From positions 1 to 64,000 of the forward strand of contig CAZYDU010000003.1 in NCBI GenBank assembly GCA_964646345.1: a stretch of 64,000 nucleotides of DNA. The letters are read 5' to 3'. The notes under the pieces are model-generated. The model ran no database searches. It saw only the letters and a list, made by a program, of their open reading frames with translations, and was not told the origin of the DNA. Position 1 is the stretch's first letter. Each line of letters opens with the position of its first letter. The DNA is from RGIG1681 sp964646345 (GTDB lineage: Bacteria; Bacillota; Clostridia; Christensenellales; UBA1242). The translations under genes and the position numbers were made by a program. This document shows positions 23,278 through 31,915 of this stretch, one piece after another.

Positions 23278-24819
23278 TTATTTTCTCAATATACCTTTTA
23301 CCATTTGTATGGATTGTTTACATTCAGGCGTCCAACATAAACATACAAAATATATAATTAATGCAATAACCAAGAATAAAGCAAACTTTAATAGTAAGAA
23401 TAGCAATGATGCTGCAATAATCAACGAATTAATATACCAGGTAATTATTCCCACAACACCCGATACTAACACATATAATAAATATCTTAGATAGTATTCT
23501 TTTAAATCTTTTTTGAAATAATATTTATTAGTTAAATAATACTCGCACCACAAAGGAACTGCAATAGTACTAATTATCGTTCCCAAGATTATACCAGTAA
23601 TACCAATTATTTTGCCCAAGATAATTGATAATAATAAATTAATAATGGCTTGTATTATATAACTATATTTCAACTGACTTATAATCCCTTGTGCTTCTTT
23701 ATAGGTTTTAACAAGATACCTTGAATTTGAAAGATAAAAACTTATACCCAGCAACACAACATCTATTGTTTTTAAACTTAATCCTTCTCCAAAGAAAATT
23801 TTAATAAAGTCATTAGACAACACCACAAAACCAACACAAAACAAACCTACTAGAACAGAATAAATAAAATTAAATTTTTTAAACAACAAATAATTTTCAT
23901 CTTTATCTTTTTCTATTAAACTATTTCCAATACTCGCAGTTATGGCATTTAATATTTGACTTAAGGTTGTTTCAAGAGCACTGGTTATTAGTATATAGTT
24001 AGAATATTTACCAACAACTACCAACCCATCAATAATAAGAATGGAAATTAAAATATTATCTGTTCCAAAAATAATGGTGTTTCCTATTTTCTGATAAAGA
24101 AGCGACATAACATTTGTCTTTATCTTTGACTTTACACCTGTTTCTAGTAACTGATTTTCATAAATAACAAACTCTTTAAACATCTTTTTTGATGCAAAAT
24201 GAATAGTTACATTTTCCATAATTGTAATAACAATATTAGATAATAAATAAATGATATAATTTTTTGTAGTTATTAATATAACAATTTGAGCAATATATAG
24301 TAAAATATAATAGACGCTAGTTATATTATATAATACATCAATTCTTTGATTTGTCTGATAAATAACTTTTCTGTAAGAAAAAATATAAGATGCAATTACA
24401 TTTGCTAAAGTTAAAACATAAATCAATTCTAAACTTATATCAATAGTTACTTCTTGTGTTATAATAAACTTTAAAAACGGTATCAAACAACAACCAATAA
24501 TTGCAACAATTACGGCTATTATATGGTTTACCTTTTTATAAAATCCTAATATCGCACCTATCTTTTCTCTCTCATTGTTGGCTAAATATCCATAAAGCGT
24601 TTGAGAAACTGCTGTAGAAATACCAACTTCAGCAATAGACATTATTGTAAGAATATTTGCAAATAAGCTGTTAAGCCCCAAATATTCTAGTCCTAGTGTT
24701 TTTATAAAAATTTTACGTACAATAAAAACCATTATGGTTTTTATTGCAAAGTTTATAATGCCAAATATTATATTTATTATTGAACGCCCAGTTCTCGTAT
24801 TATTAATTTTCTTCCCCAC
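23278..24819 (-). CDS. Polysaccharide flippase (Wzx-like, MATE/MOP superfamily)
   Basis: A 513-aa protein with about 12-14 hydrophobic segments and a short basic N-terminus (GKKINNTRTGRSIINIIFGIINF). The family moves undecaprenyl-linked repeat units across the membrane. It starts at GTG (24817-24819) with AAGGAG about 14 nt upstream, a loose spacing, and overlaps the end of the upstream GT4 gene by 17 nt. Membrane topology and context carry the assignment; no catalytic residues exist in this family. Confidence 0.85.
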   Translation of the reverse strand: MGKKINNTRTGRSIINIIFGIINFAIKTIMVFIVRKIFIKTLGLEYLGLNSLFANILTIMSIAEVGISTAVSQTLYGYLANNEREKIGAILGFYKKVNHIIAVIVAIIGCCLIPFLKFIITQEVTIDISLELIYVLTLANVIASYIFSYRKVIYQTNQRIDVLYNITSVYYILLYIAQIVILITTKNYIIYLLSNIVITIMENVTIHFASKKMFKEFVIYENQLLETGVKSKIKTNVMSLLYQKIGNTIIFGTDNILISILIIDGLVVVGKYSNYILITSALETTLSQILNAITASIGNSLIEKDKDENYLLFKKFNFIYSVLVGLFCVGFVVLSNDFIKIFFGEGLSLKTIDVVLLGISFYLSNSRYLVKTYKEAQGIISQLKYSYIIQAIINLLLSIILGKIIGITGIILGTIISTIAVPLWCEYYLTNKYYFKKDLKEYYLRYLLYVLVSGVVGIITWYINSLIIAASLLFLLLKFALFLVIALIIYFVCLCWTPECKQSIQMVKGILRK

Positions 24820-25933
24820 AAAAACTTTTAAATCTCCTTATATTGTTTTGATTATTAAAATCATAGCTTTTTAATAATTTCTTTTTTTCCTTGATTATGT
24901 TCTTATTTTCAATAATTTCTTTTATTTTTAAATAAATCTCATCTTTATCATGTTCACACACAAACCCATATTCTCCAACTATCTCATTAGCAGAAATAGT
25001 GTTTGTTGTTAAACAAGGAACACCCAAAAGCATGCTTTCAACCAAACAAATCCCAAAAGATTCAGTTCTTGATAATAACATAAATAAATCTGCATTTTTA
25101 ATATATCTATAAGGATTAATTTGCTCTCCTAAAAAAATTACATTGTTTTCTAATTTTAATGAAGCCACAATCTTTTTTATCAATTCAAATTTTTTACCAT
25201 TGCCACAAATATAGTATTTTATTTTATACCCTTCTTGCACCAATTTAGCCACAATTTCTACACCCCAATCAATTCTTTTCTCCTCACTAATTCTAGCAAC
25301 TGTAATTATGTTAAAGAAATCATCTTGATATTTAAAGGGTTTAAAATCGTCTTTTATGTTAACGCTATTATATAGATAATCAGCAATACCCGCTAATTTA
25401 GGACAGCATTTAACCGCAATATCTCTACAACTTTTACTTACACAAATATATTTATCAAATCGACTAACTCTATTGATATAATCATCATTTTTAAATCTCT
25501 TATTTCTAAAATCACTGTGATAAAAAACAAATTTTTTATTTGCATTTACTTTCTGCAAAACCAATTCGTTTAAAAAAGCATCATCACTATACGATATTGC
25601 AATATCACAATTATAGTTAATACTCGTTTTACCTACTAATTTTTTTATCCATTTTTCTGTTTTTGCACATTTACGTTTCAACGCATAATAGTTTCTTTTT
25701 ATATACATAGTTAGTTTACTTTTGCTTTCATTTTTTGAAACTCCAAAAACTAACAATTTACCATCTGCAGAGCTTACCTTTATTTTCTTATCTAATTCGT
25801 TTAATAATTTTCCCGTTTTATTTAATAACACAAGCTCAACATCATAATCATTAACTATACCATTAAGTAAGTTAACTAAACTCTTTTCAATTCCACCAAT
25901 ATGCAAATTTGAATGGAAAAAAATTAATTTCAT
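24803..25933 (-). CDS. Glycosyltransferase family 4
   Basis: A 376-aa GT-B fold enzyme, N-terminus KLIFFHSNLHIGGIEKSLVNLLNG, then the nucleotide-sugar binding half with VARISEEKRIDWGVEIVAKL and the E-x7-E motif in LMLLSRTESFGICLVESMLLGVPCL. Probably adds a sugar to the growing repeat unit at the inner face of the membrane. Sugar and linkage are unknown. Its ATG overlaps the stop (ATGA) of the frameshifted acetyltransferase-like gene. Confidence 0.9.
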   Translation of the reverse strand: MKLIFFHSNLHIGGIEKSLVNLLNGIVNDYDVELVLLNKTGKLLNELDKKIKVSSADGKLLVFGVSKNESKSKLTMYIKRNYYALKRKCAKTEKWIKKLVGKTSINYNCDIAISYSDDAFLNELVLQKVNANKKFVFYHSDFRNKRFKNDDYINRVSRFDKYICVSKSCRDIAVKCCPKLAGIADYLYNSVNIKDDFKPFKYQDDFFNIITVARISEEKRIDWGVEIVAKLVQEGYKIKYYICGNGKKFELIKKIVASLKLENNVIFLGEQINPYRYIKNADLFMLLSRTESFGICLVESMLLGVPCLTTNTISANEIVGEYGFVCEHDKDEIYLKIKEIIENKNIIKEKKKLLKSYDFNNQNNIRRFKSFCGEEN

Positions 25934-26154
25934 AAAGCATCTTCTCCAATTTTAAAATTGTATTTAAAATGTTCAACTCCGCCCATAACATATTTATAAG
26001 GCTCATTTCCCTGTGCCAAATCAAAGACTTCATAACCTTTGCTATTTGTTAAATATTTAATAGTTTCATTTATTAATAAATTTCCAACACTATATCTTGC
26101 GTATTTAATATCTATACTAAGTCTTGGAATCATTATTTCATTATCGTTGTGCAT
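25930..26154 (-). pseudogene. C-terminal fragment of a GNAT-type transferase, out of frame
   Basis: Encodes 74 residues from MHNDNEIMIPRLSIDIKYAR to FKYNFKIGEDAL, which is the last part of the GNAT/FemAB-like domain begun at 26902. In the restored frame it is preceded by WGVFINKKLVGYFLG, a typical GNAT beta-strand. It is probably not translated on its own: no clear ribosome-binding site precedes its first ATG. Its stop codon overlaps the start of the next GT4 gene. Confidence 0.7.
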
Positions 26155-26182
26155 ACCTAAAAAATAACCAACTAATTTTTTA

Positions 26183-26902
26183 TTAATAAATACCCCCCCA
26201 CGTCAAATTTGACGTATGTACAATGGATTCTACTACGGGTTCAAATTTTTTATAGAACCATTTTTTAATTGTTCCTAAATTATTCTTTTCTTTGGTCCTG
26301 TTTACATATATTCGTTTCATTGCGGATTTATATTTTTTTATTTCTTTCGGATTTTCTGAATACGTAAAATTAAAAACCTTACCGTCTGTATGTATTCTAT
26401 TGTATGCCGTTCTTATATTTTGTCTCGAACTTTTTGATAAACTATGATAATATTCTTCATAGGAATCACATATATTGATTTTTACACATATATCAGTTTT
26501 AAATTTTTCAACACCTGCAAAAACTTCTAGCAAAATTGAATCTTGTCTACAATTATAAAAAATAATTTCGGTTAGCTTTTCTTGTATAAGAATTTCTTTT
26601 ATAAATAACTTAATCTCATCGCTATCAATCTCCCCTAATTTTATAATATCAAAATAATCAAGAAGATTTGTAGAACATAATTCATTATTCTTAGTCCTTT
26701 CTAGTAATAATATTGCTTTTGGTTGCAATTCTTCAAATAAACAATAAATAAGTTGCTTGTTTGCTTTCAATTTTCTAAAAACTGTATTATTCCAATTTCT
26801 ATAGAACTCAAATGTCATATTAGGCAATAAATTAGTATTCGATATATACTCCTTAAGTTGTTTCTTTGTAATTTTCTTAACAATATAATTTTTCATATTC
26901 AA
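26183..26902 (-). pseudogene. N-terminal part of a GNAT-type transferase, truncated at a G7 tract
   Basis: Encodes 239 residues of a BcsL/FemAB-like acyl- or aminoacyl-transferase (SKSSRQNIRTAYNRIHTDGK..AMKRIYVNRTKEKN). The frame runs into a tract of seven G on the coding strand (26193-26199) and stops eight nucleotides later. Removing one G (or adding two) fuses it to the 25930-26154 frame and gives a 323-residue protein. The gene is therefore phase-variable, decayed, or affected by an assembly error. Neighbours are LicD upstream and GT4 downstream. Confidence 0.75.
26193..26215 (-). repeat. G7 homopolymer next to a 16-bp perfect palindrome
   Basis: The plus strand shows seven C (26193-26199) followed at once by ACGTCAAATTTGACGT (26200-26215), a perfect palindrome. 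Homopolymers of this kind mutate by slipped-strand pairing and are common switches in surface-polysaccharide genes. Longer G tracts are more typical, so 7 is at the short end. Confidence 0.7.
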
Positions 26903-26911
26903 TCCCTATGC

Positions 26912-27793
26912 TTAAATTTTTTCTTTAATCTCTATCCCATGACATGGTCGCCTATCTTTTTGTGCAGGCAACTTCATATAATCGCCATACATTAATTTTA
27001 AGTAATCTTCATATCTATGTGATATGTAAAATTTTCTACTCTCAAAAGGAACTTCTATGAGCTCATCAAAAAAATCAGAATTATATAACTCAAAATCATA
27101 ATACCTTGCACCAAAAGGGCAAACAATATATTTTCCTTTTTTCTCAACATGAGCTAATTTATCACATTTTTTAACTAAATAATTTAATCCCAACAAATTG
27201 CAGAAAAAACCAAGAAATCTTTTTTTTGAATATTCCTTTTTTAACGTTTTTGATTCTTTTACTTTTTCCAACAAAAGTTTTGATGGATATTTATAGGAAA
27301 TCGCACAACGCTTCATTCTTCTATATAAATTAAATTTCTTTCCGCGTTTTTTTCTTTCTTTTTCATCATCTGAACAATATTCTGCAGGAAAAATATCAAT
27401 AAAAATATTATCAGCAAGTCCAGTATCAACATTGTTAATTTGAAGAAATTTTGTACCCTTTTTACAGAATTTCACAAATAAAGTTGGAGCTGTCCTTTCT
27501 CTAATATCTGCTATAAAGTAATTGTCATTGTATTTTTCTTTTACAATTTGAATAAATTTATGATAATCATCATAAGGCATCATTACATCAACATCATCGT
27601 CCCAAGGAATAAATCCCTTATGCCTTATCGCCCCCAGCATTGTACCACCACACAAGGAATACTTTATATTATTTTCTCGACAAATTTTATCAAGATCCAC
27701 CATCATCTCTAACAAAACTTTGTGTAGTATTTTTAAATCTTCTTCTGATATCACATATTCAGAAAACACTCTATCAAATTCTTTCTTATCCAT
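26912..27793 (-). CDS. LicD-family phosphotransferase
   Basis: A 293-aa protein of the LicD family, which attaches phosphocholine or another phospho-alcohol from a CDP-linked donor to cell-surface glycans. The conserved SLCGGTMLGAIRHKGFIPWDDDVDVMM (about 46-72) contains the DDDVD metal site. The C-terminal half is basic. Together with the IspD/TarI-like cytidylyltransferase in the cluster it suggests decoration with a CDP-activated group. AGGAG lies 7 nt before ATG. The gene starts 55 nt from the divergently read PIG-L gene. Confidence 0.9.
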   Translation of the reverse strand: MDKKEFDRVFSEYVISEEDLKILHKVLLEMMVDLDKICRENNIKYSLCGGTMLGAIRHKGFIPWDDDVDVMMPYDDYHKFIQIVKEKYNDNYFIADIRERTAPTLFVKFCKKGTKFLQINNVDTGLADNIFIDIFPAEYCSDDEKERKKRGKKFNLYRRMKRCAISYKYPSKLLLEKVKESKTLKKEYSKKRFLGFFCNLLGLNYLVKKCDKLAHVEKKGKYIVCPFGARYYDFELYNSDFFDELIEVPFESRKFYISHRYEDYLKLMYGDYMKLPAQKDRRPCHGIEIKEKI

Positions 27794-27813
27794 TATTATC
27801 TCCTAAAATTTTG

Positions 27814-27842
27814 TTGATTTTTTTTGAAGTAAAGTTCATAAT
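27814..27842 (+). promoter_or_regulatory. Promoter of the PIG-L gene, leaderless geometry
   Basis: TTGATT (27814-27819), 17-nt spacer, CATAAT (27837-27842). Six nucleotides then separate the -10 box from the ATG, so transcription should begin at the start codon. Confidence 0.6.
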
Positions 27843-27848
27843 AGTTTT

Positions 27849-28550
27849 ATGAAAATTAAAATATTTATTAAAAAATGTAAAGTCAAATTTAATTATTTTT
27901 TATCAAAAAGTCATATCATTCACTTTTTTAATAAGGCTTTTTCCACAACAAAATCACATTTAACAAATAGTGATTTAGATACACTCAACAATCTTAAATC
28001 CAAAGACTTAATTATTGTCGCCCACCCTGATGATGAAACAATTTTTTGTGGATCTCATTTGCTTAATAATAACTGTTTTGTTGTTTGTCTTACAAACAAA
28101 GACAATAAAATCAGAAATGAAGATTTTTCAAATGTTATGAAATTAACAAACTCTGAATACTTAATGTTGGATTATCCTGATTTAACAAATGATATGGTTG
28201 ATAACTGGAACAAATATGAAAAATCAATTCTTTTTGACATTATTAGGATAATTACTATTAAGAATTGGAATAAAATTATTACCCACAATCCATATGGCGA
28301 ATATGGACACATTCACCATAAAAAAACTTCAAAACTTGTTAAAAACTCTTGTAAACAGACAAATAAATTAAGTCATTTATTTTACTTTACATATGATTAC
28401 ACAAAACCCATTTCTAATTTTAATAAAAAAGAAAACCTGTTGAATATTTACAAAACACATCAGCCAAATGCTATAAATTTCTTATTTAACACTTCAAAAC
28501 ACGAAACTTTATGCTTTTATAAAAATTATAAAAAAATCAAAATTAATTAG
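27849..28550 (+). CDS. PIG-L-family deacetylase, likely leaderless
   Basis: A 233-aa zinc-dependent de-N-acetylase. The conserved LIIVAHPDDETIFCGSHLL (about 55-73) has the AHPDDE metal site, and GEYGHIHHKK (about 151-160) provides the H-x-x-H. Family members deacetylate GlcNAc groups on glycolipids or small glycosides; here the target is likely in the polysaccharide cluster. It is the only gene on the plus strand within the cluster, its 3' end overlaps that of the Wzy-GT2 gene by 8 nt, and it has no ribosome-binding site. Confidence 0.88.
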   Translation: MKIKIFIKKCKVKFNYFLSKSHIIHFFNKAFSTTKSHLTNSDLDTLNNLKSKDLIIVAHPDDETIFCGSHLLNNNCFVVCLTNKDNKIRNEDFSNVMKLTNSEYLMLDYPDLTNDMVDNWNKYEKSILFDIIRIITIKNWNKIITHNPYGEYGHIHHKKTSKLVKNSCKQTNKLSHLFYFTYDYTKPISNFNKKENLLNIYKTHQPNAINFLFNTSKHETLCFYKNYKKIKIN

Positions 28551-30861
28551 AAAATCTTGATTTTCTTTTTTTATGACAAATTTTCGCTGGAAGATATAAA
28601 AGTGAAATCAAAAATTTATTCTGCATGTGATTTTCTTTCATTTCCTTTAAACTCATTCCTGCCTCAATAGAATAAACAATATAAGCGCTTGTATATTTCA
28701 CTCGCAACTTAAGGCGAAAATCATTTGTGCTTAGTTGTTTGTAACACGCAACCGAACCTTTTGGATTTTTAAAAAGTCGTTTGTGAACTCCATCTGAAAG
28801 GCCTCCTTCTTGATACTCACAAATATAAATTCCTTTATTAAAGAACATCATTTTATATTTACCAGACATCGCACACCAAACGGTTGCTTCACTTACAAAC
28901 TTTTCATTTTCAAATTCAGGAAAAGGGAATTGCTTTAAAATTTCTGTTTTAAATACCTCCGCCTTATCTCCATAAGTGTTTTTATTGTATCTTTGATTGA
29001 TAAATGTATCAACAATCCCATCTTGTGTATATTGTTTACCAACACACTCACCATTAGTTGTTAATTTTAAATAGCCTAAACCACAAATATCTTGGTTATT
29101 ATCCACTTTTACTGTATCAGCAAAAATTGTTTCAACCGCATCGTTTGTTAAATAGTCATCACTATCCAAAATAATTACATAATCTTCTTTTACTTCTTTT
29201 AACCCAGTGTTTAATGCGGTGTGTTTTCCACCATTTTCTTTTTTTATATAAACAATTTTAAAATCTTTTTTATTTTTGTTTTGTTTTATAAAATCTTCAA
29301 CAACTTGCTCCGTTTTGTCCGTTGAGCCGTCATCAACAATATACCATACAAAATTTTTATTACTTTGTTCTATTAGTGATTTATAAGTCCTTTTTAATAG
29401 TTCTGCTCTGTTAAATGCCGGCGTCAAAATTGCTAATTTAAAATTAAGTTTTTTAACTTCCCCCATGACAAATTCACTCTCCTTCTTTAAATTTTTAGAC
29501 CCCACAATAGCATCATCTTTCTTTATTATATTACAAAATCCTAATATCAAATATAAACTTAACATACACGAATAAAAGCCCAAGTAATTAACAAATGCAA
29601 ATACAGGGATTATTGATAACAAACAACGAACATCTATTTTTTTTATAAGATTTTTTCTAATTAAACATAAATAACTACAAACATAAAGCAATGTACCAAT
29701 AACTCCAAAATAGTAAACAAATAAAATAATGGTGTTATGTGGTGCTTCATCTTTTACATAAGGAGCATCTACGCCTAATCCAAAAAATATATTTTTAAAT
29801 TTTTCACCAACAACCGAAAGATATGATTTCCAAATATCCCATCTTCCCGTTGTAAAATCAGATAAGCCAGCTCCCAAATTTGATGGTTTATCTATCGAAT
29901 TTCCTGGCACTTTATCTACAGAAGTTGACAATCTTCCCATTATTGTTAAAAACTGTTTTTTAAATATCAACAAAATAAGTGCAATACTAACAAACAACAT
30001 AACTAAATCTATTGATTTAATTTTTAGTGATTTTTTATCAAAAGCTAAAAAGATAATAAATATAATTGTAATTAAAGCAAAAATTATCAAAGAAAATTTT
30101 GAAATAGTTAATAAACACATTGCTAATAAAAATGGGTAAATCACAAAAAAAGAATATCCTATTTCTTTTTTTAAATATAAAATCATAAACAATGCTAAGA
30201 CAATTAATATTTCCCCAGCAAAAACATTAACATTAACATAACTTGCTCCAAATCTATTAATTCCCCCAGCCTGAAAAATTGGACATAAATCTAATAATCG
30301 TGGAGAAATATTAATAAATAAGCCTATTAAAATTGAGAAAATCATACCAAGAAAATATATAAAAGTTATTTCCTTAAAATCTATATCTTTCACGTAACCA
30401 ATCAACAAATAAACCAGTACGAAACCCGATAAAAAACTAAGACTAGTTGTTATTTTTGTAATTGTAAAAGGAAAGATAAAGTATAGTATTGTGATAACAC
30501 TTAAGACTGTAAAAACCCAATTTATTTTTTTCCTCTTATGAGTAATATCTAATAAGTACTTAATAAAGAAAATAATATCAAATTCCACTATTAATATTGC
30601 GATTAAATGTGTACTATCCTTGTCTTTTAAAAAAATATTCATCAATGGAATTAAAAATAGGATATAATATACACATCTTGCATTCTTTTGGATAAGAATT
30701 AGAAATACCGCCAATCCCAGTGCAACATATACAAATTCTTTAACAAAAATACTTATAAACAAAATCACACCAAGTACCACACAACTTAGAGCAATAGATA
30801 AAAAATCCTTATTTTCAGTTTTTAATGTCTTTCGTTCTGCAATTAAAACATTCTGAAACAT
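28543..30861 (-). CDS. Fusion of Wzy-like O-antigen polymerase and GT2 glycosyltransferase
   Basis: A 772-aa two-domain protein. Residues 1 to about 440 hold about 11-12 hydrophobic segments with a large extracytoplasmic loop containing the WDIWKSYL and GLGVDAPYVKDEAPHNTII segments typical of Wzy/WaaL-like polymerases or ligases. Residues about 455-772 are a GT-A glycosyltransferase: AILTPAFNRAELLKRTYKSL, VDDGSTDKTE (nucleotide-binding DDGS) and ILDSDDYL (D-x-D). The ATG at 30861 lies 9 nt after AAGGAG; the frame to 30885 lacks a site. Such a fusion would couple addition of a sugar and polymerisation, but each activity is inferred. Confidence 0.85.
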   Translation of the reverse strand: MFQNVLIAERKTLKTENKDFLSIALSCVVLGVILFISIFVKEFVYVALGLAVFLILIQKNARCVYYILFLIPLMNIFLKDKDSTHLIAILIVEFDIIFFIKYLLDITHKRKKINWVFTVLSVITILYFIFPFTITKITTSLSFLSGFVLVYLLIGYVKDIDFKEITFIYFLGMIFSILIGLFINISPRLLDLCPIFQAGGINRFGASYVNVNVFAGEILIVLALFMILYLKKEIGYSFFVIYPFLLAMCLLTISKFSLIIFALITIIFIIFLAFDKKSLKIKSIDLVMLFVSIALILLIFKKQFLTIMGRLSTSVDKVPGNSIDKPSNLGAGLSDFTTGRWDIWKSYLSVVGEKFKNIFFGLGVDAPYVKDEAPHNTIILFVYYFGVIGTLLYVCSYLCLIRKNLIKKIDVRCLLSIIPVFAFVNYLGFYSCMLSLYLILGFCNIIKKDDAIVGSKNLKKESEFVMGEVKKLNFKLAILTPAFNRAELLKRTYKSLIEQSNKNFVWYIVDDGSTDKTEQVVEDFIKQNKNKKDFKIVYIKKENGGKHTALNTGLKEVKEDYVIILDSDDYLTNDAVETIFADTVKVDNNQDICGLGYLKLTTNGECVGKQYTQDGIVDTFINQRYNKNTYGDKAEVFKTEILKQFPFPEFENEKFVSEATVWCAMSGKYKMMFFNKGIYICEYQEGGLSDGVHKRLFKNPKGSVACYKQLSTNDFRLKLRVKYTSAYIVYSIEAGMSLKEMKENHMQNKFLISLLYLPAKICHKKRKSRFSN

Positions 30862-30865
30862 TAAT

Positions 30866-31912
30866 TTATTCTCCTTCAATATCATAGTTTTGTCTAAGAA
30901 TTTCTTTGTATTTCTCTATATTGTTATATTCTTTTGAAAATTGCTCGGTTGATTTTTGTAATTTATTATACTTTTCTTCATTATTTAAAAGTTTATGAAT
31001 TATTTTCACGCATTCTTCATCTGATTTATATAAAAATCCACTAACACCTTCAACAACCGTTGTTTTTAATTCGCTTATTTCTGGAGCAATTATTGGAAGT
31101 CCAAGTGTTTCCGCCTCTAATATACACATCGGATTACCCTCAAATCTTGACGACATTAAAAATAATTTGCTATTTTTCAAAAGTCCAAAAGCATTGGTTT
31201 GAAAACCATAGAATTTAATATTATTCTCTAGTTTCAATTCTTTTGCCAGTCTTTCACAATCTTCTTTCAAATCTCCATCACCAACAATTCCAACTTTTAA
31301 ATTGGGTCTATCATTGACTATCTTAGAAATTATTTGAATTAATCTCTGCGGATTTTTTTGATAGCTTATTCTTCCCAAAAATACAATATCACTCTTTTCT
31401 TTAAGCTCAGCATGTTTAGCCTTTGTTATAATTTCATCTTGATTTATTATATTGTCCAAAACAAGACTTTTGGATTTAACATTTTTATTAAAACAGTAAT
31501 CATTGAAACAAGAATTTGACACCCAAAAAATCCTGCTAATCTTTTTCATTTTTGTAATAAAGTTAAATATGAGAGAATTGATTGAGATTCTTTTAAAATC
31601 AGGACGATTATTGTGAACATGTGCAATAATTTTAAAATTACCCTTAATTCTACCAATAGTGCAAATTGCTCTTGGGTCATGAGCATGGACAATATCCGGT
31701 TTAAATTCTTTTATCGCTCTTTTTACTTCACTTTTTGACATTTTATTTAATGGAATAAATTTAATGTCTCGTTCTTTTAAAGCATCTGCAATTTGTCCAT
31801 TCGGAGAGCAATATACAACATCTTGTTCCTCTTTAAAAAGTGAAATTATTTGACATGCAACATTTTCCGCTCCAGAATATCTGTTTGAAGTTAATAAATG
31901 TAAAACTCTCAT
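30866..31912 (-). CDS. Glycosyltransferase family 4
   Basis: A 348-aa GT-B enzyme. N-terminal MRVLHLLTSNRYSGAENVACQI; donor-binding half with VFLGRISYQKNPQRLIQII and SSRFEGNPMCILEAETLGLPII (E-x7-E). Acts on the lipid-linked repeat unit in the cytosol. AAGGAG lies 7 nt before ATG. It starts 3 nt after the stop of the next upstream GT4 and ends 4 nt before the fusion gene, so it is tightly coupled in the operon. Sugar not known. Confidence 0.92.
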   Translation of the reverse strand: MRVLHLLTSNRYSGAENVACQIISLFKEEQDVVYCSPNGQIADALKERDIKFIPLNKMSKSEVKRAIKEFKPDIVHAHDPRAICTIGRIKGNFKIIAHVHNNRPDFKRISINSLIFNFITKMKKISRIFWVSNSCFNDYCFNKNVKSKSLVLDNIINQDEIITKAKHAELKEKSDIVFLGRISYQKNPQRLIQIISKIVNDRPNLKVGIVGDGDLKEDCERLAKELKLENNIKFYGFQTNAFGLLKNSKLFLMSSRFEGNPMCILEAETLGLPIIAPEISELKTTVVEGVSGFLYKSDEECVKIIHKLLNNEEKYNKLQKSTEQFSKEYNNIEKYKEILRQNYDIEGE

Positions 31913-31915
31913 CTT

